DNA of 64,000 nucleotides from Micractinium sp. NFX-FRZ (lineage: Eukaryota; Chlorophyta; Trebouxiophyceae; Chlorellales; Chlorellaceae): positions 1-64,000 of the forward strand of contig JAPTJF010000202.1 in the NCBI GenBank assembly GCA_029339195.1. Direction: 5' to 3'. The notes under the pieces were generated by a model. The model ran no database searches. It saw only the letters and a list, made by a program, of their open reading frames with translations, and had not been told where the DNA came from. Shown here piece after piece: positions 24,202-34,227 of this stretch (position 1 is its first letter; the number at the start of each line of letters is the position of its first letter). A program made the position numbers and the translations under genes.

Positions 24202-27200
24202 ATGGCCATGTGGACATACCGGCTCGTAAACGGGAGAGGGCGGTCCGGCATCTTTGCGCGGCGTCATGGGCCCGCCCCCTGTCAGGGGTGGACGTGTCCG
24301 GGAACACATGCGCTGCGCCCACACCGTGTGCTGCAGGCAGCGCGGCTGCCGCAGCTGCTGCTGATGGCAGTATTGCTGACGGCGCAGCAGGCCGCCTGCG
24401 CCGACTCGGACACCGCTGCGGCTGCCGCCGCAAACTCGGAACTGTGGGGCAAGGACGGCGAGAAGTGGAGCCCTGCAGGTCCCCTTCCAGACTTCTCATT
24501 TGCAGGCAAGTCCCCGCATCACTGCATCCAGGGCCCAGGTCTCACTGGCACTTCCCGCACCAACAAACCCACAACAGACTGTTTGTGCCAGCACTCGTGC
24601 GGTCGTGCCCACCCTGCTGAGGCGGCGCGCCCACCTGTGCCCCCTCCCCCTCTGCAGGCTACAAGCAGGGCAACGAGGCACTGCCTCGTCCCCCAGTCAC
24701 AAAGAACGTAGAAGAGTTCCGCACCTCCCGCAGCATGAGTGATACAGCCATGATTAAAGCGGCCCTCGCCTGGGCACAGCGGCAGCCCGTGACCAAGGGT
24801 GCGCCCCACCTGCGGCCTAGCGCCGCCCTGTGTGCTAGCTGCTGCTGACCCTGTCCCCCCTGCCTCTCTGCCACCCCGCTCGCTGTGACTGCATCTGTAC
24901 AAAGGGCGCATGTGCCCGGGAAGATGCGGCTTGCCACCGTGTCCTGCTGCTGCCGCCCTGCTGCTGCTGCTGCTGCTGCTGCAAATCCGTGCGGCTTGGT
25001 GCTGCCGTCTTGCGCAGGTCCGCCCACTGACCTATCTGCAGGTGGAAAGCACTGGGGAAGCGCACCATTGCTGGAGAGCATCACCCAACCAGGGTGCCCA
25101 GGAGCCTCCTGCTCTGCACCAGTCCAGCCTCCAGCCTGCCGACCTGCTTGCTCCCCGCCCCGCCTCGCGCGCAGACTGGATTGTGCTGGCGCTGCCGGCC
25201 AAAACCCTGACCATCACTGAAACGATCTTCATCCGCCGATCCAAGCTGGTGCTGCGGGGCGCGGGCATGGGTGCCACCGTGCTGTACGTGCCCAAGAGTG
25301 AGTGGAGGTGCAAGCGGTGCCATGGGGCGCATAGGAGTGAATGCCGGCAAGCTAGGGGTGTGTGCTTGCTCGATTCTGGTGCAGGAGGGGCCGCGGGGCG
25401 ACCCCTGTGCTTGCTCGGCTGGGCTGCGTTCATATGCACAGCTGGGCTGTGTGCCAGGCGTGCCTGGCGCTGCTGCTCGTGTGGGGCCAGCTGGGGCTGC
25501 CCATGCTGCCTCAACCCTCCAGCAAGGTGCCTCCCTGCGCTGCTACTGCTGCTGCAGGCCTGACCCAGGTGTATGGCAAGCACCCAGGCACTCTGTCTGG
25601 GGGCTATGTCTTTGATGGTGAGCTGGCGCCGCGCCCCTGCATGGGGCGGTGTGACCGCTGAGCTGGCGCTGAGCTGGAGTTGTGCTGAGCTGGCACAGCA
25701 TGCAGCTGCGCGGTGTTCACGATGTGCCTCATCTCGGCAGCGGTGCAGTTTGCTGTGCGGCGGCAGGCACACGTGGTTGCCTGCCTGGCTGGGTGCATAG
25801 AGCTCGGCGGCGGCAGTGCGGCAGCGGTGGCAGGCCAGGCGGCCTGCCGCGTCCCTGCCCGCCTCTCTCACCATCACCATCAATCACCCTGTTGGTTTCA
25901 CCCTGCTGCAGGCGCGTTTGTCACGATGCAAGGGGACTACAAGCCGGGCAATGCCCTGGCGCGCGTGCGGGTCGCCGCCAAGAAGGGGGCGCGCACCGTG
26001 CAGGTTCGGCCGCTCCCGCCAGGCCGGCGCTGGGTGGCGTGCTGCTGAGCCCTGGGGTTGCATGCCGGCGCCTCGGCCTTGCTCTGCTTGGCAGCTTGCG
26101 GGCAGCCCGCCTGCCTTGCAAAGCCACCCAGCCTGTCAGCTTGTCTGTATTAACCCCTGTATTCGCTTCCCACGCCCACGTCACCTCCTGGACCACCACA
26201 GGTGGACCGCCCCGGCGCCCTGAGGGTCGGCCAGTACTACGACGTGTGGTGGACCGACGTGAACGGCAAGTTCAACAACGCAATGTGAGCTGGGAGCCAG
26301 CCCAGCGTGCCCAGCATGCCCGGCCGCCCCAGGCAAGCAGGCATCCATCGCGGGGCGAATGAGTGAAGCAGCCGTGACACATGGCACGCACGTGCAGATC
26401 AGGCAGGGGCTCACAACCCAGGCATGTACCTTCCCGGCCTCCACGCCGCCCCCATGTGTGCGCACCCCACTCATTTGCGATGGGTCGCAGGTACGACAAC
26501 CGGATTGTTGCGCCCACCAAGTACCGCAACTCGATGCGGTACCGCTTCGTCACCAAGGTCCTGGCCATCTCCGGCAACGTGAGTTGTTTCTGCCGCTGTG
26601 TATTGGTGCCCCGTGAGCGCGGCAAGGGGTGTGGTCTGGCCCGGTTGCTTTGGCAAGAGAGCGCATCCACGCCCATCCTCACAGGGCTCCCCCGCCAGTG
26701 GGCACCCTCACCCTCCCCCTCGCCCGCAGAGCGTCCCGCTGGAGCGCCACCTCCCCTGCACACCTCAAATAGCGGGGTGGCTGTGCACATGTGCCCTCCC
26801 TCACCCCTCACAACGCAACCCCCCTCCCTGCCCCTCTCCCTCTCCCTCACCTTCACCGTCTCCCTCGCCCGCAGGTCATCACGCTGGAGCGCCACCTGCC
26901 CTACGCCATCGCGGCGGGGGTGAACACCGTGGAGTTCTACCAGGGCAGCGGGTCGGTGGTGGACAGCGGGGTGGAGGACCTCACCTTTAAGTTCAAGTGG
27001 GAGCTGTACGCGGGGCACCACCTGGTGAGCTGCATGACAGGCGAACTCCAAGTTGGTTGGTGAACTTTTAAGCAAATTCGAGTGGGAGCTGTCACGCGGG
27101 GCACCACCTGGTGAGCTGTGCTGCACTGCACTGCTCAAAGAGGTGGTGTCGGCAATCAATATTGACCTTTACGTATGAGTGGGAGCTGGGGAGCAACGTG

Positions 27201-29969
27201 GGGCACCCCCTGTTGAGTTGTGGGTCTCAATGAGTTGGCATTATCTTCCAGTTACTGAAGACCTTCAAATTCAAGTGGGGAGCTGTATGTGGGGCACCAA
27301 ACGGTGGGCTGTTGCGCTCAGCGCGCTGGTTCTCACGGGTCGCCGCCTGCCTGCCTGCCTGCCCGCCGAGCTTGCACGCCCGTGCGCGTGCGTGCTGCTC
27401 TCCCACAAAAGACCAGGGTCGGCGCCGCCCTCACATGCTCTGCTGCCCGCTTGCCTCCTCACACGCCGTGTGCAGGAGAAGGGGTGGAACGCCGTCTATG
27501 TGGTCAGCTGCACCGACTGCTGGGTGCGCAACATTGGCACCGTCAACGCCGACAGCGTGGTGCTCATGTCTCGTGAGTCTGCCTTGCGGGGGGTGTGGTT
27601 GCCACTGCTGCCGCTGCTGCTGCTGCCGCTACGCATTGGCTCCACCCCACTGTGCAGTGCAGCGTGCCACAGCGTGAAGGCCGGTACCCCCACGCCGTCT
27701 GGAGGCCTCCCCCCCTTGCGAGCTCCCGTTGCTCGCCCCCTCTGCCGCCCAGCGCCACTCCCCCATAGCATGCGTTCTCGCGCCCCCGCTGCTGCCGTTC
27801 CGGCTCACCGCCACGGCCTGTGTTGCCAAAACACAATGTCCCTGTATCGTCCCGTCAAATTTGCCGCAGGCTCCACTTCAGTGACTGTGACGGGGATCAA
27901 GATGGAGGTCAGCAAGACGCGTGCCAACAACATCCCCAACGCCTACAACGAGCGCGCCGACACCGATGGCCACTGGGGCGTGCAGATGGGTGAGCAGTGG
28001 CCGGGGGGCGGTTCCAGCTGGCTGCTACACAGCGCCACGCGTGTCACGGCTTGCCGCGCGCAGCATCCAATTGGGCTGCAGTGGACACAGGGACTTGACC
28101 CGCCCTTTCCTAGGCATGGGTGCCTGTATGGCTGCCCGCAATGTGTCTAGCTGCTTGGCTGCAAGTCCTCAATGCCATTGGCGCACCGTTGGCGCTGCCC
28201 TGCCACTGCAGGCCACTCCTTTGACGTCCTCGTGGAGAAGTTTGACGTCCGTTGCAGGTCCGTGGCGCATGTGTGCCTGTGTGTGTGAGGAAGCGCTGCA
28301 GCCAGGGCGCTGGCAGTACACAAGCCCGTGCCTGCGTGCTGCCTGCCCAGTGGCGCCCACCCCTCCCAGTGCGCATGTTGCCTTCAACTTGCGTGCACAC
28401 GATCGATCGCTCATCCGCCCCACCCCCGCCCCCCACCATGAGGTCGTGCCTCAGTGAAGGGAGCTGCCGCTTGTCCTGCTTCCCTGGTAGCCCTCCCTGC
28501 CCGCCCTGACCCCTTGGTACCGGCCCCGCCCTGCCCCCCTCTCCACAGCATGATGCACGACATGGGGACGGACACCTCCTCCAAGTACGTCGTGTTCATG
28601 GACGGCAGGATGAAGGACGGCAACCTGGACCTGCACAGGTGGGGCTGCCAGGGCTTTAGGTTTTAGGATCAGGGGGCCTCCCTGCAACAGGCAACCTGGA
28701 CCTGCACAGGTGGAAGGTGGGGGGTGGGGGGATTACAAGTGCGGTTGCTGCCTGCACAGGTGGGGCAAAGGGGGAGGTGGGTGGCAAAAGGAGGGTGGGG
28801 TAGTCAGTCCACACCCGCACACGTTAGTAGGTGGATGGGTAGGGTTGGTTGCTGCATGGACTTCTGGTGAAGCCGGGGAGAGATGAGGCTGTCTGGCTGC
28901 TGCACAGGGCCTGCTCGCAAAGCGGCAGCTGACAGCGGGCCACGTACCAGCTGACAGCCATGAAGGCGGGCGGTCTGCACTCCTCACCCTGCGGTTGGCT
29001 GGCAGTTGCCGCTCTTGCCGCACGTGCCCTTCACCCTCTGCCGTCGCCCCCCACCCTTGTCCCTCCCCTGCCACTGCCTGTACTGCCTGCCAGGGGGCTG
29101 TCAGGCCCCAGCCTGTACACCAACATTGACGTGGGGAGGGGCACTAATGCTCTGGCCAGCGGAGGTCCCGCGGCCTCTGGCCCCAACGCAGCTGCCGGCA
29201 CCACTTGGTGGAACATCATCAGGTGGGGGCTGATCCGCCGCTGCCGCTGTACCTCGTACTTTGTGCGCTGCCGCTGCCGCTGCTCCTGCCGCTGCCGCTG
29301 CCGTCGCCGCTGCTGCTGCCGCTACTTCTGCTGCCGCCTCCGCTGTCTTGCTGCCATGTTGCTGTGCCACAAGCTTGTTTGATGTCGCCCGCCTTGCCCC
29401 CTCCCGTTTGCCCGCCCCACCCCCTCCTATCTGCCCCCCATCCCCCACCTCCTGCAGCGACCAGCCCGTGGATCCCCCCCGCTCCAACGGGCCAGCCGGT
29501 TCCTGCACCTCCTTTGGACCCGTGATCAGCCTTGTGGCGGTCAACATCAAGGCCAGCCAGGTGGGGGCAGCTGCCCAGCTGCTGCTGATGTAGTACTGCT
29601 CAATGTGGTACTGCCTCAATGGTGGGCGGGGGCAGAGACACCCCGCCAGGGGCCCACGAATGCGCCCGCCCACCACTGCAGCGAAGACTCGCCAGGCGCA
29701 CACCACCTGCCCCGCCCCGTCTTGCCCACTTCACACCAAGCTTCCTGCCCGCCCCTCTGCTGTGCTGCCCCGCCCTGCCCTGTGCACCGCGCACCAAGCT
29801 TCCCGCCCTCGACCCCTGTGCTGCCTGTGCTGCCGCCCGCTGCCACCGATGCCCGCAGGTGGGCAAGATGTGCCGCACTTGGAGGTATGAGAGGAGCGTG
29901 AGCCAGCCCAAGAACATTTTTTCGGCGCAGCTGCAGCGGAGGAGGAAGGCCGCTGCCGCCGCCGTGTGA
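24202..29969 (+). CDS. Secreted right-handed beta-helix (pectin-lyase-fold) protein
   Basis: About 14 exons. A hydrophobic leader lies near the N-terminus (LLLMAVLLTAQQAACADS, about 24355-24410). Exon 1 ends at 24505 with an AG/GCAAGT donor, a GC-AG intron (24506-24657). Exon 2 (24658-24798) encodes GYKQGNEALPRPPVTKNVEE. Exon 3 (25175-25297) encodes DWIVLALPAKTLTITETIFI and LVLRGAGMGATVLYVPKS, typical of the first coils of a pectin-lyase helix where a flat wall is followed by a capping motif. Later exons give GARTVQVDRPGALRVGQYYD, VITLERHLPYAIAAGVNTVE, NAVYVVSCTDCWVRNIGTVN, TSVTVTGIKMEVSK and SFDVLVEKFDVRC, each a likely turn. The C-terminus ends KAAAAAV at 29969. It may be a polysaccharide lyase or hydrolase acting outside the cell; I cannot place catalytic residues or a CAZy family. 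The start is the first ATG in frame and is uncertain, because the leader is unusually deep inside the protein. Confidence 0.75.
26727..26910 (+). repeat. Intronic echo of the beta-helix exon start VITLERHLPYA
   Basis: The true acceptor and exon start (cgcccgcag, then GTCATCACGCTGGAGCGCC) lies at about 26869-26910. A decoy at about 26727-26768 reads cgcccgcag followed by AGCGTCCCGCTGGAGCGCC. Both are preceded by similar ccctcaccctcccc tracts. Offset is about 142 bases. Confidence 0.65.
26985..27312 (+). repeat. Three decayed copies of the beta-helix exon end KFKWELYAGHHL
   Basis: The exon end plus donor at 26985-27035 (TTCAAGTGGGAGCTGTACG...CACCTG/GTGAGC) recurs, increasingly altered, at about 27063-27118, 27163-27217 and 27258-27312 in the following intron. 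Later copies contain frame-breaking indels, so they are not coding exons. Confidence 0.65.
28612..28715 (+). repeat. Duplicated donor region of the beta-helix exon GNLDLHR
   Basis: ggcaacctggacctgcacag followed by gtgg occurs at about 28619-28642 (the true exon end) and again at about 28690-28713, with a shorter ctgcacaggtgggg trace near 28753. Either of the first two could act as a 5' splice site. Confidence 0.65.
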
Positions 29970-30727
29970 CTGTGACATCCGCCCAGCGGTGCCATGACCC
30001 AACTCATTTGATGCTGAAGACCAGAATATCACATGCGCGGAGCGGCAGTGCCGCGGCAGTCTGTTCAGACCCCAGCTTCAGTGACTGGCACTTCCATTCT
30101 TGCCCTCGGGTGTTTTCAAACACTGCTGTCACTTCCACACACACACACCCCTGTTATCACATGCTTCTTCGTAGCGCAGCCTTTCGGACTTTACCGACTG
30201 TTCTACTCAAGCTCAGTTATCCATTCAGGCCAGGCACTCGGCACTGCATAACACACGCTAATGCTGGCGAAGCTCATACACTGTTCTCCTTGCTTCATGT
30301 CTCCACTGTTCCTGCTGTAACACTTCTACTGCGCCAGGGACGTATCAGGAGGTGAAGAGCTCTGCTCGTGCGGAGCATGAAAGGCGGGTGCATTTGCAAA
30401 GGGCAGGTGATGAGCATTGTAGTAGGGAGAGGCACCACTGTGCGTGCAAAGTGTGCAGAAGGAGGTTCAGCCGCAGCAGGGCAGCGCCGAGTACACAGTT
30501 GAGCCGCAGCAAACATGCGCTCTTCTTTGCAACAGCGCCCCGTGGTGCGGGTCCGCTGCCTCCTAGCGCCTCACCGTGGGCGATTGCATGTACTGCATGG
30601 GGAACGGGTGCGGACAGGTCAGCATGACAGCAGCTATTAGGCAGAATTGCATGTAGCACTGCGGCGGGCTGGCCAGCCCGCAGGCAGCCGTGTGCTCCAT
30701 TTCGGATGACGCCGCAGAGCCTGGACT
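29970..30727. other. Convergent intergenic region
   Basis: Lies between the 3' ends of the beta-helix gene (plus) and the first SYLF gene (minus). It contains a TGTAA motif at 30315-30319. The right part may include an unrecognised last exon of the SYLF gene. Confidence 0.4.
30315..30319 (+). terminator. TGTAA-type polyadenylation signal, beta-helix gene
   Basis: TGTAA on the plus strand about 345 bases after the stop at 29969. Confidence 0.4.
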
Positions 30728-33344
30728 TCAACCTGGGCAGGAGTGCGCTGTTTGTTCTAGAAGGTGGCCAGCCACACCTGTTTGGGGCCCTGTGCCCTGC
30801 CCACTGCCAGCTCGTGCTGTGGCACCCCAGGTTGGCCCCACCCTCCCAACCCAACCGCCCTGCATGCTCGCCTGTGTCAGGGCAGCGTGCACCGCCTTCA
30901 TTGGCTCTGGCACCGCCACCTTGCCCTCCAGAATGGCCTGCACCTCATGTTGGCGGTGGTTGCGGTGAGCGTTTCAAGGGTGTGTGTTTGTTTGCTTATT
31001 GTTGTTAATGGGGGGCCAAGGCCACGACCATCAAACTGTGCCTGCGTGCGCCACCAGGCGCCACCAGGCGAGCCCTCTTGGCATCCCAGGCACCCGGTAC
31101 AGCACCGCCTGGCCAGCTGCTGCACACCTGGGGGGTAACATCTGCTCCATACACGGCCAGGTTCATCTCGGGGTCCAGGCGGGACTTCATGCCTGCAGGC
31201 GGTACCGCCAGAGCCAGGTCAGCAGGGCAGGGTTGGCGGCCCCCTCGAGTGGCAGTGAGCTGCTTGTTGCCATGGGCTGGCTGTCTACAGGCATGCCATG
31301 TACTGCCCCATTTGCCCCACCCTTGATGGAGAAGTCGATGAGGGACCCGGAAGCCACGGAGTAGCTGTAAGAATCCTGGCCCAGGTCGAAATCGGAGTCC
31401 GAGCTGTGGGTCGCCACTGCACAGCAGGCACAGCATGGGAGTCTCAGGCAACAACGCCAGCATGCCTAGAAAGCATGTGGAGCCAGCTGAGCAGCACTGC
31501 GGACCGAAGCACAATCGCAAGGTTCCACGATGCGAGGCAGTGCCAAGGCGCGGCTGTGTCACTGCGTGCCCAGCGTGAGCGGTGTAAGCAGGCGCAGCCT
31601 GCTTGTTGCGTACAGCGTGCAGCAGGGTGCAAGACGCGCACCGGGCAGGGCATGCACAGCAGGCTGCCACGCCAGGCTGTCTCGCCATCCGCTCCAGGCT
31701 GCACCCTCCCCTCCTCCCTCCCACACCATGCAGCCGGGGGACGCCGGGGGCCCTTCACCCCACATCGGGCCCATGCCTCCCCACCCTCCTCCCACAACCC
31801 ATCAACCTCATCATCCCGTGGCCGCGCCTCATCATCCCGTGGCCGCGCCGCTGTTAGCATGACGCCTGCCCGCCCTACCCTGCTCTGTCCCATACCCCCA
31901 CAGCTTGCCCCGTCCAGGTCAAGGTACGCCACTGCAGCTCAAGGCCATGCTTGCAGGCCAGCCAGGCGCAGCGGCCCACTTGGCGCAGCAAGTCCAGCCA
32001 GGGGCGCACTTGCGCCGGGGCCTCCCCTTAAGTGTGCCCCCCTGCCCCCACCCCCATCCCACCCCCCACCCCACCCCCTCTCACCCTTGCCCAGCGGCCC
32101 CACTGCAGTCAGGTCTCCGCCGAAATCCGACTGGCTCTGCGCGTAGCACGCCACCGCCTCTGGCGTGCTCAGCACCACCAGCGAGTCGATGTGGGAGAAG
32201 CCGAGGCTGAGGCCCAGCCCGGCTGAAGTGCAGGGAGCAGGGGGGAGGGGAGGGAGTGGCGGTCGGAGGATGTTTGTTGGACGGGCAATGGCTGGGCTGG
32301 CAAGTGGGCTGGCAAGCTGCGGGAGGTCAGTGCGGGCAGCGGCACGGGGGAGGGCAGGCTGGGAGCGGGGGAGAAGGGGTGGGGTGGGGTGGGGGGGCTG
32401 GCGCTGGTGGCGGGCCTGGTTCAGCCACCGGCGGTGGTGTGGGCGCTGCCCAACGGAGCTGCTGGCCATGGCCCTGTTGAGGGGCGCATCGCTGGGGTGC
32501 CCTGCCTTTCTGTGGCCACCCAGCTGCTGCTCACCGGAGAAGGTGCTGATGAAGAGGGGGGCGGACCAAGTGAGGACTCCGTCGGGCCCCTGCACACACA
32601 CATGTGTGGTGTGAATGTATGGGCACAGCGGCAGTCGACCAGCAGCATTGTAGTCGTGCCAGCGCCCAAAACCTGCCCTTTCTTGCTCCGTATACCCGGG
32701 AGGTTCTGCCTGCCACGTGCATGTGGTCCAGGAACATCCCTCTGTTGCTGGAGACTCTGTTACTGGAGGTTGTGGCTATCCGGCCGTGACTACCACTACC
32801 TCGTACCGCCCCCCTGCGAGGGATGGGAGGCTGCGAAACGAGATGCAGTGCAGCAGCACCCACCTTGTACCTTGCCATCACAAAGCCGTGGCCCACGTCC
32901 ATGGTGACCACAGCCCCCGCCTTCTTGACAAATGTGAAGGCCAGGCCAGCGCACTGCGCCAGATCCCTGCGGTGGAGCCGGGCGGGCGAGCGGCACGTGA
33001 GCGGCGAGCGCGCTCGGCGCACCCGGTACTGCAGGCCTGCGGATGAGAGATCCCAAGATATGAGGGCCCCGCCAAGGGCGGCAGGCAGGATGCGGCGAGG
33101 CGCACTATGAAGTAGGCAGCTAGCGTGTATATAAATATATGTGCTCAGCAAGGTTCTCGCACAGGCACCTTCAGAGGATACCCGCGCGCCTGCAGGCAGC
33201 TGCACCGCCCAGATGGCCCCCGGCTCACTCTTGCGGCATGCGCTGCCCACCCACGGGCTGATTCTTGCTTGACACCTTCTCAATCACGCCCACGGCGCGA
33301 GTTGCCTCCTCCTGGACCTGGCTGGCGTGGCTGTCGGCGCTCAT
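30728..33344 (-). CDS. SYLF-domain (Ysc84/SH3YL1-type) lipid-binding protein, copy 1
   Basis: ATG at 33344 opens exon 1 (MSADSHASQVQEEATRAVGV, ending QRMPQE). The next exons give DLAQCAGLAFTFVKKAGAVV and MDVGHGFVMARYK (32975-32865), GPDGVLTWSAPLFISTFSG (about 32590-32535), AGLGLSLGFSHIDSLVVLST and PEAVACYAQSQSDFGGDL (about 32225-32085), DSDFDLGQDSYSYSVASG and LIDFSIKG (about 31415-31325), RLDPEMNLAVYGADVTPQ (about 31190-31135), then ILEGKVAVPEPMKAVHAALT (about 30950-30890). This order matches the SYLF domain, which binds phosphoinositides and in yeast Ysc84 and SH3YL1 links membranes to actin. No SH3 or FYVE domain is fused. The last residues are uncertain: the frame can run to 30728, or a GC donor after ALTQ could lead to another small exon. 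It is a tandem paralogue of the gene at 34.2-36.8 kb, with matching phase-2 first introns. Confidence 0.85.
31808..31853. repeat. Tandem duplicate of about 22 bases in a SYLF intron
   Basis: Two adjacent copies of tcatcatcccgtggccgcgc. Intronic and without coding meaning. Confidence 0.7.
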
Positions 33345-34227
33345 GGTGACGGGGCTGTGTGTTTATGGAGTCCCGGAGGTTCTTGGGCAGTAGAATTGCG
33401 GATCAGGAGCGTTTAGGGCTCGAAATGCGGCCGATATAGTAGGGTCCAAAGTATGGTGTGCGCTGGCGACAGCTCAACGGAAGTACCACTGGACTGTGCA
33501 CCGACCGGCAGTGATGCTCTGTGGCTGACCTAGCTGCTCAACCTGGCAGCACCGCAACCGCACTGGCACCGACTTGCGTCAGGCAGCCCCGCAAAGCCAA
33601 CCATATCACCGCTGGCGCTGCCTTTGCTTCCGCCCCCCGCCCCCGCCCGCCTGGCGCTTGCATGCATGCGTTGGACGCCGCCAATTTTGCACATTGGACC
33701 CATTTGATTTACAGAAAGCGGTGATAGCTGCCAGCAGGGTATGTTAGCAACCTCTTTTGTTGCCCAGTCAAGCCGCTCACGGCAGAGACGTCATCGGCAT
33801 GGTGCCGGCGCACCGGTGCCCAGCGAGCACTGCCAGCCAGCACTGCCAGCCAGCTGCAGGTGGCATGTGCGCCACATGACGACAGGTCCCGGCGCGGCAC
33901 ACACCCGGGGGAGAGTGCCAGCTTTGAGTCAATTACTAGTTGCGATGATTCTTTTTCGCTCCTGCCTCACAGGCAGCCGAGTGTTCACAGGCTGTGCTGC
34001 CCAGAAAGCGGCGCCACTGCTGGGGGGCGGGGCAGGCCGGCTGTGGCTGCCTAGGTGCACTTCACACCTGCCCCTCTTGCATGTACTGCATCGGGGGAAG
34101 GCGGGGAGGGGGGAGCCAAGCACGCAGGCCGGACAGGGAGGTCAGCGGGCACAGGACCCGCTGGCAGGTGGCAGCGTGAAGCACTGGAGCCCGGACGTGC
34201 CTGGCCCATGAGTGGCCCGTTGAGTGC
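33345..34227. other. Spacer between the two SYLF genes
   Basis: Must contain the copy-1 promoter and the copy-2 3' end. I see no coding exon, repeat or RNA gene. Confidence 0.4.

Noticed and set aside
29205..29525. Proline- and leucine-rich open frames in beta-helix introns
   Set aside because: They lie in an intron with donor after AACATCATCAG and acceptor before CGACCAGCCC, and consist of CTG/CCG repeats.
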